A stretch of DNA of 64,000 bases, from contig NZ_CP114036.1 in NCBI RefSeq assembly GCF_026898115.1, positions 5,884,001-5,948,000 of the forward strand, given 5' to 3'. Position numbers and translations under genes: made by a program. This stretch comes from Streptomyces sp. S465 (GTDB lineage: Bacteria; Actinomycetota; Actinomycetes; Streptomycetales; Streptomycetaceae). Under the pieces are notes generated by a model. It saw only the letters and a list, made by a program, of their open reading frames with translations. It ran no database searches and had not been told where the DNA came from. This document shows positions 1 to 8,240 of this stretch, one piece after another; the stretch's first letter is position 1, and every line of letters starts with the position of its first letter.

Positions 1-134
1 GGGACACGTCGGGTCGAAAACGTGGGCGATTCATTCGTTCGAGTTAAATGGGTGGCTTTGCCTGGTGTTCGAGTCCCTTGTGCGCCGTCGTGTCCCCAGG
101 AAATGCGCTGGCGCCCGGCCGTAGGCTGGGCGCC

Positions 135-1736
135 ATGAGTTCGTCGGGGGAAGAGGCGGCGGGCGCGCGTGGCGCGCCTGTGGGGCCGTTGTGGTGGGGG
201 CGTCGGCGGAGCCTGGGGCTGGATGCCCTGCTCGCCGTGGCGTCGGCGGCGGAGTGTGCGGCGGAGGGTGTGGTATTCGCCCACGATGCCGGGATTCCGG
301 TCGTCGTCGGGGTGCTGATCGGGCTGGTCGTCGGGGCCACGCTGGTGTTGCGGCGGCGCTGGCCGATCGCCGTGGTGCTGGTGTCGATCGCGGTCACGCC
401 GGCCGAGATGGGTGTGCTGCTGGCCGTCGTGGGGCTCTACACGCTCGCCTCGTCCGAGGTGCCGCGCCGGATCACGGCGGTGCTGGCCGGGATGGCGGGG
501 GTGGGGAATTTCCTCGTCACGATCATCGGCTTCCGGCGGGGTGCTGAGAGCAGTGGGCTGGGGACCTCCGTGTGGGAGGCCCCGATGTTCGCCACGCTGC
601 TCACTTTGGGGCTGACCGGCCCGCCCGTGCTGCTGGGGCTGTATGTCCGGGCGCGGCGGCGGCTGGTGGAGAGTCTGCGGGAGCGGGCGGACGGTCTGGA
701 GCGGGAGCTGTCGTTGCTCGCGGAGCGGGCGGAGGAGCGGGCGGAGTGGGCGCGTAACGAGGAGCGGACCCGGATCGCGCGGGAGATGCATGACGTGGTG
801 GCGCACCGGGTGAGTCTGATGGTGGTGCACGCGGCGGCGTTGCAGGCGGTGGCGCTCAAGGATCCGGAGAAGGCGTCGAAGAACGCGGCGCTGGTGGGGG
901 ATATGGGGCGGCAGGCGTTGACGGAGTTGCGGCAGATGCTGGGGGTGTTGCGGTCGGAGGACGGTCTGCGGGCGCCGGCCGCGGGGGGTGGTGCGGCCGC
1001 TGTCGCTTCCGGGGCCTCGGCTGTGTCCCCGGCCGGGCCGTCGGCCGGGGGTTCGGTGGCTGGGGATTCGGGGTCCGGTGGTTCGGGGGTCGGTGCCGCC
1101 GGGGCTTCCGCCGAGGAGAAGCCGCTGGCGTCGGTGGCGGCGGCCGCGTCGGCCGCCGCGGAGGCCGCCGAGGCCGCGGAGGCGGCTGGGGCGGCCGCGT
1201 GGGGTGCGGGGGTGCTCGGGGGGCCGCGGCTGGCGGAGCTGGAGGCGCTGGTGGGGCAGTCCCGGGCGGCCGGGATGGCCGTGGAGCTGTCGGTGGAGGG
1301 TGAGGTGCGGCGGTATGCGGCTTCGGTGGAGCAGACCGCCTACCGGGTGGTCCAGGAGGCGTTGACCAATGTGCACAAGCACGCTCCGGGTGCGAGTGCG
1401 CGGGTGCGGGTGGCGCACCGTGTGGCCGAGGTCGCGGTGCTGGTGGAGAACGGTCCGTCGGAGCGTGGTGCGGCGGACGCGGGGCTGCCCAGTGGGGGGA
1501 ATGGGCTGGTCGGGATGCGGGAGCGGGTTTCGACGCTGGGCGGGGGCTTTGTGTCGGGGGCCACGGAGGCGGGTGGCTTCCGTGTCTCGGCGGTCATCCC
1601 GGATCGTACGGAGGGCGCGGACCGTGCGGAGGGCGTGGATCGCGTGGGGCGTACGGGCCCGGCGGCGGAGCGCTCGGCGGACCGCGCCGCGGCCGAGGGC
1701 CGCGGCGGGGATGTGGAGCGGGCGAAGAGCGCCTAG
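135..1736 (+). CDS. Sensor histidine kinase, NarL/DesK type
   Basis: A 533-residue membrane-bound two-component sensor kinase. The N-terminal ~170 residues contain several hydrophobic segments, followed by a charged helix and the HisKA_3 phosphoacceptor motif (EMHDVVAHRVS, H near residue 219). The C-terminal HATPase_c domain shows an N-box (QEALTNVHKHAP) and a G-rich ATP lid (GNGLVGMRERV). Between the two lies an unusual stretch of about 100 residues made almost only of Ala, Gly and Ser (roughly residues 285-375), which would act as a flexible spacer. I chose the ATG at 135 because the residues before it look non-coding; an in-frame ATG at 48 exists and neither has a strong Shine-Dalgarno. 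No response regulator lies downstream, so its partner is either left of the window or elsewhere. The signal sensed is unknown. Confidence 0.88.
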   Translation: MSSSGEEAAGARGAPVGPLWWGRRRSLGLDALLAVASAAECAAEGVVFAHDAGIPVVVGVLIGLVVGATLVLRRRWPIAVVLVSIAVTPAEMGVLLAVVGLYTLASSEVPRRITAVLAGMAGVGNFLVTIIGFRRGAESSGLGTSVWEAPMFATLLTLGLTGPPVLLGLYVRARRRLVESLRERADGLERELSLLAERAEERAEWARNEERTRIAREMHDVVAHRVSLMVVHAAALQAVALKDPEKASKNAALVGDMGRQALTELRQMLGVLRSEDGLRAPAAGGGAAAVASGASAVSPAGPSAGGSVAGDSGSGGSGVGAAGASAEEKPLASVAAAASAAAEAAEAAEAAGAAAWGAGVLGGPRLAELEALVGQSRAAGMAVELSVEGEVRRYAASVEQTAYRVVQEALTNVHKHAPGASARVRVAHRVAEVAVLVENGPSERGAADAGLPSGGNGLVGMRERVSTLGGGFVSGATEAGGFRVSAVIPDRTEGADRAEGVDRVGRTGPAAERSADRAAAEGRGGDVERAKSA

Positions 1737-1766
1737 TGCGGGTGCCGGTGCCGGTGCCCGGTCGGC

Positions 1767-2384
1767 TCAGGCGCGGGTCAGTCTGACCGGGAGGGCGCCG
1801 GTGACGAGGGTGTTGAGGGCGGCGTCCAGGGTGGGGCCGAGGTACCAGTCGCCGGTGTGGTCGAGGCTGTAGACGCGTCCTTGCGCGTCGATGGTCAGCA
1901 GTGCCTGTCCGTCGGCTTCCTCGCCCAGGGGGCAGACCTCGGTTTCCAGGGCCCGGCCCAGGTCGCCGAGGGTGCGGGCGCAGTGGAGGCCGTGCAGCGG
2001 GTCGATGCGGAAGGGGGTGGGGGCGATTTCGCGGCCGGCGCCGGGGGGCTGGATGTGCAGTCCGCCGAACTCCGCCCATGCCTCGACCGCCGCCGGGAAG
2101 ACGGTGTGCCGGTGGCCCGCGGGGGAGGAGTGGGCGAGGAGGGCGTCGGCCCAGGTCTCGGCGCGTTGTATGTCCCAGCGGCCGGGCTGCCAGCCCGCTT
2201 CGCGCAGGGCGGCGTCGACGGCGACGGGGAAGCGGGTGGAGTCCATGCGGTTGACCGGTGGCCGGGTCGGCCGGGCCGGGTGCGCCTGTGCTGTGTGCGG
2301 GGCCCGTGCCGGGTGGGGTGCCTGCGGTGCTTGGCTCATGTGTGGTGCTTGTGATGACTGTGGTGCTTGTGGTGACTGGTTCAC
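1767..2384 (-). CDS. SUKH-3 family immunity-like protein
   Basis: A 205-residue cytoplasmic protein. After a Gln/Ala/Pro-rich N-terminal tail of about 45 residues it matches the SUKH-3 family: AGWQPGR near the start of the domain, EFGGL in the middle, CPLGEE, then a GRVYSLD strand and a C-terminal helix (DAALNTLVTG). SUKH proteins are known as immunity proteins for nucleic-acid-targeting toxins in polymorphic toxin systems. The GTG start at 2384 overlaps the TGA of the deaminase gene upstream (GTGA), so the two are probably translationally coupled; an internal ATG at 2246 has no Shine-Dalgarno. Its partner is inferred to be the adjacent deaminase-like protein. It ends convergent with the sensor kinase gene. 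Confidence 0.85.
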   Translation of the reverse strand: MNQSPQAPQSSQAPHMSQAPQAPHPARAPHTAQAHPARPTRPPVNRMDSTRFPVAVDAALREAGWQPGRWDIQRAETWADALLAHSSPAGHRHTVFPAAVEAWAEFGGLHIQPPGAGREIAPTPFRIDPLHGLHCARTLGDLGRALETEVCPLGEEADGQALLTIDAQGRVYSLDHTGDWYLGPTLDAALNTLVTGALPVRLTRA

Positions 2385-2902
2385 GTGGTCTCACCCACCA
2401 CCCGTACGCCGAAGTGGGCCAGCAGCGCGGTGCAGGACAGGCACGGCGGGGCGTAGCTGCCGTGCTGGGGGTCGCCCGCTTCCCGGATCCGGCGGGTGGT
2501 GAGTTTGGCCTGTTTGAGGGAGCGGCGGGCCTCACCCTGGGTGAGCGGTTTACGGGAGGCGCGCTTGGAGCGGTTGGCCTCGACGTTCGCCAGGTGCCGG
2601 GAGAGGAGGATCACCTCGGGGCAGCGTCCGGTGAATCGTTCGCGCTGGCCGCTGGCGAGGGCGTCGAGGAAGTCCTGGACCAGGGGGTGGAGCGTGGGTG
2701 GCTGGTCGGCCTTGCCTCCGGTGCAGGTCAGCGTCTCGCCGCGGACGGACAGCGCGGCCGCGACGGCGGGCAGGATACCGTCGCGGCGGTGGCGGAGCGG
2801 CGGCGGGCCGGCGGCGGGGTCGACGCTGCTCCATCTCAGCCGGGGGTCGCCGGCCGTGAGGGTGGCGCCGTTGCCGCCTCCGTTGCTCTGCGTGATGTGC
2901 AT
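2381..2902 (-). CDS. YwqJ-type putative deaminase
   Basis: A 173-residue protein with the zinc-dependent deaminase signature of the YwqJ group: GRCPEV (first zinc ligand Cys plus catalytic Glu, residues ~90) and PPCLSC (the two remaining zinc Cys, residues ~152-157). This family is part of the nucleic-acid or nucleotide deaminase superfamily found in bacterial toxin systems. The Shine-Dalgarno GGAGGG lies 9 nt upstream of the ATG at 2902. There is no signal peptide and no N-terminal secretion or trafficking domain, so if it is a toxin it acts inside the producer or is exported by an unrecognised route. It overlaps the downstream SUKH-3 gene by 4 nt. The substrate cannot be predicted. Confidence 0.82.
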   Translation of the reverse strand: MHITQSNGGGNGATLTAGDPRLRWSSVDPAAGPPPLRHRRDGILPAVAAALSVRGETLTCTGGKADQPPTLHPLVQDFLDALASGQRERFTGRCPEVILLSRHLANVEANRSKRASRKPLTQGEARRSLKQAKLTTRRIREAGDPQHGSYAPPCLSCTALLAHFGVRVVGETT

Positions 2903-2920
2903 GTGGTGGATCCCTCCCTG

Positions 2921-2938
2921 TGCAATCCCCCGGTTGCA
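2921..2938. promoter_or_regulatory. Inverted repeat in the divergent deaminase/WHH-SUKH promoter region
   Basis: TGCAA and TTGCA arms separated by 8 nt lie just upstream of the deaminase gene and about 160 nt upstream of the WHH-SUKH gene. The position between divergent genes suggests an operator, but the short arms could also be chance. Confidence 0.25.
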
Positions 2939-3098
2939 ATGATCAGACTGCCAAATCCTTTGGGCGCTGCGGTAGTCCGGGGCTGAACGACCAGGTGGAA
3001 CCCGGGGCCGCGGTGGGGGTGGGCGGCCGCCCGGTTCACCTGGTTGCGTCAGCGCATAGGCTGTGCCCAGTAGCCAGCATCAGCAGGGGGCAACCGCC

Positions 3099-4076
3099 AT
3101 GACGACAGGTCGGCTCGGGCAGCATGCCGCGCCACCGAACACGGCCTACGCCGGGCAGGTCGTGCATTTCCCGGACCCCGTCCGGGCCGCCCGACACCCC
3201 AAGGGCGTCCGGATGGATGAAAACGGCTTCCCGGACTTTTCGCCGTATGCGCGCGCGGCCGCCGAAATCGCCGAGCCTCCGGAGGGGTTCGGCGTGGACG
3301 AGCTTCGGCTGACGGACTACGTCTCGGCGAACGCGGCGCTGCACGCCGCCGGCCACGAGCTGTGGAACGGGTCGTCGTCGGTGGCCACCCCGCACGGCTG
3401 GACCTGGCACCATGTGGCCGGCACCCGCCGCCTGGAGCTGATTCCGGTCGAGGTCAAGGCGTTGCTGCGGCATCACGCCGGGGTCGCGACGGCGCTGGTC
3501 GACCAGGAGAAGCGGGGTACGCGCCCGTTGCAGGAGACCCGGCCGATCCATATCGGTCTGCCGGTGCGGGGTATTTCGGTCACCGAGGAGCAGGTGCTCG
3601 GTGTCGAGGAGGACCTCGGTTACCGGCTGCCCGAGTCCTACCGTGCCTTTCTGAAGGCGGCGGGCGGCTGCGCGCCGGTCGGCACGGCGCTGGATCCGGA
3701 GCTGGGGCTGCTGATCGACCAGCCGTTCTTCACGGTGCGCGACGCGGCGGCGGTCAACGACCTCGTCTATATCAACAAGTGTCTGCGTGACCACTTCACC
3801 AAGGACTATCTGGGCGTCTGCTTCGTGCAGGGCGGTGTGATCGCGGTCAAGGTGAAGGGGGACGCGATCGGCTCGGTGTGGTTCTGCGCGTACGACGACG
3901 CGCGGGACCGCGACGGCTGGACGGTCCAGGAGCGGGTGGAGCGGCTGATGCTGCCGTGCGGCGAGGACTTCGACGCCTTCCTGCTCCGGCTGGCGGGCAA
4001 TGCGCCGGAGCTGGAGACCGTGGCGAACCTGATGGTGGACGGCGGATTCGCGTACGCCGTCCCGGTGGAGGGGTGA
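3099..4076 (+). CDS. WHH-type HNH nuclease domain fused to SUKH-1 (SMI1/KNR4) domain
   Basis: A 325-residue two-domain protein. Residues ~40-130 carry an HNH/ENDO VII-superfamily WHH nuclease signature: a conserved GWTWHHV box (near residue 100) followed by LIPVEV and a later RHHAG. Residues ~155-300 form a SUKH-1 (SMI1/KNR4) domain with a helix of the LGYRLPESYRAFL type, a GGCAPVG loop and a C-terminal helix (FDAFLLRLAG). In polymorphic toxin systems WHH nucleases are the toxin and SUKH proteins the immunity factor; here both sit in one chain, suggesting a self-inhibited nuclease. The ATG at 3099 has AGGGGG 7 nt upstream; an in-frame start at 3063 lacks support. The next gene follows after 5 nt, so they form an operon. 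Confidence 0.8.
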   Translation: MTTGRLGQHAAPPNTAYAGQVVHFPDPVRAARHPKGVRMDENGFPDFSPYARAAAEIAEPPEGFGVDELRLTDYVSANAALHAAGHELWNGSSSVATPHGWTWHHVAGTRRLELIPVEVKALLRHHAGVATALVDQEKRGTRPLQETRPIHIGLPVRGISVTEEQVLGVEEDLGYRLPESYRAFLKAAGGCAPVGTALDPELGLLIDQPFFTVRDAAAVNDLVYINKCLRDHFTKDYLGVCFVQGGVIAVKVKGDAIGSVWFCAYDDARDRDGWTVQERVERLMLPCGEDFDAFLLRLAGNAPELETVANLMVDGGFAYAVPVEG

Positions 4077-4081
4077 GCGCG

Positions 4082-6940
4082 ATGGTGACCTTCGCACAGG
4101 CGCAGGAGCGCGCGGAACTCTGGATCAACGGCGATGTGCCGGCGTATCAGCAGCGCGAGGCGCGGGTCCGGGAGTTCGACCTGGGCTTCGTGGTCTGGGC
4201 CGAGGACCGCCCGGACGGGCCGGTTTCGGGCCGGGGGGCCGAGGGTGCGCGGATGGTGATCGCCCGCGACAGCGGTGAGACCACGCTGTGGCCGGGGCTG
4301 CCGGTGGGTGAGGTGATCCGCCGTTACGAGGAGCGGTACGGCACGACCGACGGCACCCGTGACGAGTCCACCAGCGGGCGGCAGCAGCGCATCGACTTGA
4401 ACGCGACGTCCTTCCTGCTCACTCCGCCGGAGTGGTTGCTGGAGGCGGCGGACGCGAGGAACCGGCCCGGTCAGGGGTCGGAGGCGGAGTCCGACGGGGA
4501 CGCGGCCGATGCTTCCGCGTCGGCTTCGGGCTCGTCGGCTGCCTCTGCTTCTTCTGCGGGTGCCGCTGATTCGGGCGCTCCGTCCTCCCCTTCTGCCTCT
4601 TCTGCCCCTTCTGCCCCTTCTTCTCAGGGGGACGACTGGCCGTCGGCCGGTGGGGCGCAGGGCCGGGGCGGGGCCGTGGACGACTGGCCGTCCGACGGTG
4701 TCGCCCGCCCTCTCGCGGCCGACGGGCCGCAGGACGCCCCGCCCGTTCCTGGCGCTCCGTCCACGCCTGGCGCACCGCCCGCGTCCGGTGGGGCGAGCCC
4801 GTGGGCCCCGCCCGCGCCGGACGCCGGGACGCCCGCCTCGGGCAGCCCGGCCGGCGGTCCGGCCACGCCCGGCGGCGGTACGCCGTGGGCCGGGACGGAC
4901 ATCAAGGGCGACGATGACGACGACCGCTCGGTCGCCCCGCCCGCCACGGTCTTCGCCCCGCCGCTGGCGGGCTCCGACGACGAGGACACCCCGGCGCCGG
5001 GTGTCCGGCCCGACGCCAAGACCGAGTTGATGTCCGCGGGCAGTGCGCTGCCGCCCACGGCCATCGCCCCGTCCCTCGACTTCCCTGAGCAGCAGGGCGG
5101 GTCCGGTACCGGCACGGGGGCCGGGTCCCGCGCGGGTGGCATCGCGGACGAGGCCGCCCATGAGGCGGGCGGCACGACGCCTCCGCCGCCCGGTGTGCCG
5201 GGTGCGCCCGGTGCCCGGCCGGGCTCGGACCCGACGCCTCCGCCCGCGCCGTCCGGCCCCGGTGCGCCCGGTGCTCCGGCCGGGGGGTACGTACCGACAC
5301 AGCTCGTCTCGCAGCTCGGCCCCGATGACGGCCCTCCTGGCCCCCCTGGTGCGCCTGGTGCGCCGGGTGCTCCTGGTGGTGGGCAGACGCCGCCTCCGCC
5401 GGGTGCGCCGGGTGCGCCTGCCGGTGGGGTGCATGCCGCCGCGACGATGCTCGCGGGTCCGGGTGGTGCGCCACAGCAGCAGATCCCGCCTCCGGGCGGT
5501 CCGCAGCAACCGGGTCCGCCCGGTCCGCCTGGCCCTCCCGGCCCTCCTGGTGCGCCGGGTGCTCCTGGTGGTGGGCAGGCGCCGCCTCCGCCGGGTGCGC
5601 CGGGTGCGCCTGCCGGTGGGGTGCATGCCGCCGCGACGATGCTCGCGGGTCCTGGTGGACAGCCGGCGCCCGGCGCACCGGGTGCGCCCGGTGGCCCCGG
5701 CTATCCGGCCCCGTCCGGCCCGCAGCCGCCCGGCCCACCCGGTGTCCCCGGTGCGGGTGGTCCGCAGACGCCGCCGCCTCCGCCGGGTGCGGCCGCACCC
5801 CCGTATCCGGGACCCGCCGGCGCGCCGGGCGCGCCGGGTGCTCCCGGTATGCCTCCGCCCTCCGGTGCTCCCGTCCAGGGGGTCGCGCCGCCCGGGGGTA
5901 TGCCCGCGCCGGGTATGGCGCCGCCGCCCGGTTACGCGTATCCGCCGCCGCCCCCGAACCAGCCGACCGTGGGGCCCGGCTATATGGCGGTGCTGCGCTA
6001 CCGTGCGCCGGACGGCTCCGAGCAGCAGCTCATCCGCCGTTCGGCGCCCGGCACCCCGCATCCGGAGTGGCAGATCCTGCATGAGCTGCGGGCGATGAAC
6101 GTGCCGCCGCAGCAGGTGCTGGAGCTCCACACCGAGCTGGAGTCCTGTGATCTGCCGGGTGGTTACTGCGCCCGGATGATCCGGGAGAGCTGGCCGCAGG
6201 TGCGGATCAGTCACACCGCTCCGTACGGGCGTGATCACGCCACCCGTCAGCAGGGTGTGCGTCATCTGCTGGAGCACCAGGATGAGTTGGCCCAGGTGGC
6301 GGACGGTCCGGCCCGTCCGGGGCCGAACCGGGTGCCGCTGCCGCACCCCAGTCAGGTGCAGCCGATTCCGCCGGTGCCGCCGGAGGGGCTGGCGCATGAG
6401 CTGGGCCAGGCGTTCGGGCCGCAGGGCATCTTCCGCTTCGATCAGCGCGCGGTGTCGCGGATGGGTGTTCCGGACGTGGTGGCGCAGACGCTGGTGTGGG
6501 CGGGTCTGCCGGCCGACTTCGGTCCGTTCTTCTGGGCGCAGGCCCAGCCGGGCCGCCCGGTGCCGACGCTCGCGGAACTGGCGGCGGAGCGCGGGGTGCA
6601 GCCCGCGCCGGACGCGGGTTCGTACCTGGTCATGGGCAATGACTTCGGCCGTCAGCTGTGTGTGCAGTACGGCACGGCGAACATCGTGGCGGTGCCGTTG
6701 GAGGCGGCGCCCCAGCCGGTGCCGCCGCAGTTCGTGAACACCGGGCTGCCGGAGTTCGTGCGGTGCATGGCGCTGCTGGGCCGGATGTGGCGGCTGCGCT
6801 ACGGGCTGACGCCGGAGCAGGCGGGCCGTTGGACGGTGGACTTCCAGGCGCAGCTGGCGGGTCTGGATCCGGCGGCGCTGTCCGCTCCGGACAACTGGTG
6901 GGCGGTGCTGCTGGAGCAGATGTGGGACGGCCTGCTCTGA
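4082..6940 (+). CDS. Large multidomain protein: Imm35/YrhB-like, collagen-like Pro/Gly linker, XOO_2897-type deaminase, SUKH-4
   Basis: A 952-residue protein. Residues 1-85 resemble the YrhB/Imm35 immunity fold (VARxxDxGETxxWPG pattern). Residues ~130-630 are low complexity, first Ser/Ala, then long GAPGAPG and PPPPG tracts. Residues ~634-740 match the XOO_2897-like deaminase group: TPHPEW (zinc His plus catalytic Glu) and ESC-x5-YC (zinc Cys pair), followed by a WPQVRISHTAPYG strand. Residues ~760-952 form a SUKH-4 domain ending in WWAVLLEQMWDGLL. A 102-nt segment in the linker is duplicated almost perfectly (5359-5460 and 5551-5652). The ATG at 4082 follows the upstream stop by 5 nt. No secretion signal is present. 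Combining immunity folds and a deaminase in one chain is inferred to give a regulated intracellular enzyme; the substrate is unknown. Confidence 0.8.
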   Translation: MVTFAQAQERAELWINGDVPAYQQREARVREFDLGFVVWAEDRPDGPVSGRGAEGARMVIARDSGETTLWPGLPVGEVIRRYEERYGTTDGTRDESTSGRQQRIDLNATSFLLTPPEWLLEAADARNRPGQGSEAESDGDAADASASASGSSAASASSAGAADSGAPSSPSASSAPSAPSSQGDDWPSAGGAQGRGGAVDDWPSDGVARPLAADGPQDAPPVPGAPSTPGAPPASGGASPWAPPAPDAGTPASGSPAGGPATPGGGTPWAGTDIKGDDDDDRSVAPPATVFAPPLAGSDDEDTPAPGVRPDAKTELMSAGSALPPTAIAPSLDFPEQQGGSGTGTGAGSRAGGIADEAAHEAGGTTPPPPGVPGAPGARPGSDPTPPPAPSGPGAPGAPAGGYVPTQLVSQLGPDDGPPGPPGAPGAPGAPGGGQTPPPPGAPGAPAGGVHAAATMLAGPGGAPQQQIPPPGGPQQPGPPGPPGPPGPPGAPGAPGGGQAPPPPGAPGAPAGGVHAAATMLAGPGGQPAPGAPGAPGGPGYPAPSGPQPPGPPGVPGAGGPQTPPPPPGAAAPPYPGPAGAPGAPGAPGMPPPSGAPVQGVAPPGGMPAPGMAPPPGYAYPPPPPNQPTVGPGYMAVLRYRAPDGSEQQLIRRSAPGTPHPEWQILHELRAMNVPPQQVLELHTELESCDLPGGYCARMIRESWPQVRISHTAPYGRDHATRQQGVRHLLEHQDELAQVADGPARPGPNRVPLPHPSQVQPIPPVPPEGLAHELGQAFGPQGIFRFDQRAVSRMGVPDVVAQTLVWAGLPADFGPFFWAQAQPGRPVPTLAELAAERGVQPAPDAGSYLVMGNDFGRQLCVQYGTANIVAVPLEAAPQPVPPQFVNTGLPEFVRCMALLGRMWRLRYGLTPEQAGRWTVDFQAQLAGLDPAALSAPDNWWAVLLEQMWDGLL
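5359..5652 (+). repeat. 102-nt direct repeat inside the collagen-like linker
   Basis: The copy at 5359-5460 recurs at 5551-5652 (period 192 nt, 64 codons) with a single visible mismatch. Both encode Gly/Ala/Pro-rich sequence containing a GGVHAAATMLAGP motif. Near identity at nucleotide level points to recent duplication or gene conversion. Confidence 0.9.
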
Positions 6941-7020
6941 CCTGCCTGCTCTGACCTGTCCGGTCTGAGCCTGTCCGCTCTGGGCCTGTCCGCTCCGAGC
7001 CTGCGAATGAACGGCGATTG

Positions 7021-7054
7021 AGGCGCCCGACCCCCGTGACGGGGGCGGGCGCCT
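7021..7054 (+). terminator. Hairpin terminator after the SUKH-4 gene
   Basis: AGGCGCCCG-ACCCCC pairs with GGGGG-CGGGCGCCT around a GTGAC loop, about 80 nt after the stop codon. There is no long U tract, as is usual for streptomycete terminators. Confidence 0.75.
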
Positions 7055-7183
7055 CGTCGTTGTTGTCACCGGTGGCGGTCCCGCCCGGGGATATGGGCGG
7101 AGTGTCGCGTTATGGGGGATGAGGGCCATCTACAAAGATGAGCGCCGAAGCGCGTTACATACCGGACAAAAGGGGTTCGAAGG

Positions 7184-8104
7184 ATGGGCGCATCGGTGTC
7201 ACCTCATGGCTTCACCATCGTCGGCGGGCGGGGCCGTGGCTACCGTCCCGCGCAGGTCGACCACTATGTGGCCGAGCTGTCCGAGGCGCGGGACGCGGCG
7301 TGGGAGCGTGCCGCGCGCCTCACCGTGCTGGCCAATGAGCTGACCGCCGAGGCGGAGCGGCTGCGCGAGGTGGTCGCCCAACTGGCCCCCCAGACCTATG
7401 AGTCGCTCGGCGACCGGGCCCAGCTGATCCTGATGGCGGCCGAGGAGGAGGTCGTCTGTCTGCGGGCGGCGGCCGAGGCGTCGGCGCAGGAGGAGTGGGA
7501 GGCCGCGCAGACCGCGGCCCGTGCGGCGCGGGACGCCGCCCGCGACGAGGCCGAACAGATCCGCGAGGCCGCCGAGGCGGCGGCGCGCGTCATCGTGGAG
7601 TCGGCCCAGGTGGACGTGGACGAGTTGCGGTCCGCGTCGCGTCAGGACGCCAAGGAGTGGCGGAGCCAGGCGCTCGCGGAGCTGAAGGAGATGCATCAGC
7701 GCGTCGCCGGGATCCTGGCCGAGCAGGAGCGGGAGCACGCCGAGCGCTGGGAGGCGGCGGGCCGGGAGATGGCCGAGCGGGACAACGCGATGACGGCCCG
7801 GCTGGCCCAGTTGGAGGAGTACGCCCAGGCCACGCTCGCCGATGCCAAGCGGGAGTACGGGATGGCCGAGCAGGCCGCGCGGCTGCGGAAGGAGGACGCG
7901 CAGGCGCAGGCGGCGGAGATCATCGCGCAGGCGCGGGCCCGGGAGGAGCGCTTGGCGCGGGAGACGGAGCGGACGCTGCGTGAGCATGTGGAGCGGCGGG
8001 AGGAGCTCAGGGCGCATCTGGAACATGTGCGGGGCAGCCTGGCGGCGCTGACCGGCAAGCCGGTGTCGGAGGACGCGGCGGCCACACAGCGCACCGACCC
8101 CTGA
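7184..8104 (+). CDS. FilP/DivIVA-like coiled-coil protein
   Basis: A 306-residue, almost entirely alpha-helical protein. A short N-terminal motif (GYRPAQVDHYVAEL, residues ~19-33) is the DivIVA-type entry sequence seen in Streptomyces Scy/FilP relatives. From residue ~35 to ~285 the chain is rich in Ala, Glu, Arg and Gln with heptad spacing (for example EAEQIREAAEAAARVI), predicting a long coiled coil. Such proteins are often named cellulose-binding protein in streptomycete annotation, but known relatives act as cytoskeletal filament or polarity proteins at hyphal tips. AAAGGGG lies about 10 nt before the ATG. A strong terminator separates it from the SUKH-4 gene, so any functional link to that locus is not shown. 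Confidence 0.75.
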   Translation: MGASVSPHGFTIVGGRGRGYRPAQVDHYVAELSEARDAAWERAARLTVLANELTAEAERLREVVAQLAPQTYESLGDRAQLILMAAEEEVVCLRAAAEASAQEEWEAAQTAARAARDAARDEAEQIREAAEAAARVIVESAQVDVDELRSASRQDAKEWRSQALAELKEMHQRVAGILAEQEREHAERWEAAGREMAERDNAMTARLAQLEEYAQATLADAKREYGMAEQAARLRKEDAQAQAAEIIAQARAREERLARETERTLREHVERREELRAHLEHVRGSLAALTGKPVSEDAAATQRTDP

Positions 8105-8240
8105 GCGCACCCTGGCCTCCGCCGGGTTCAGGGACCGCCCGGCGGCAAGGGCGCGCCGTCGGCTTCGGGCGTCGGGTTCACGGACCGCCCGGTCTCCGGG
8201 GTGCGGCGGGGTCACTTGATGTCGGGGCTACCGGCCTTGA

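Noticed and set aside
48-134. A 29-codon N-terminal extension of the sensor kinase
   Set aside because: Its composition does not look like the membrane domain start, and the ATG at 135 begins a typical N-terminus.
3806-7129. A 1107-codon minus-strand frame
   Set aside because: It is antisense to the WHH-SUKH and SUKH-4 genes and is dominated by Arg/His/Gly, the signature of a GC shadow.
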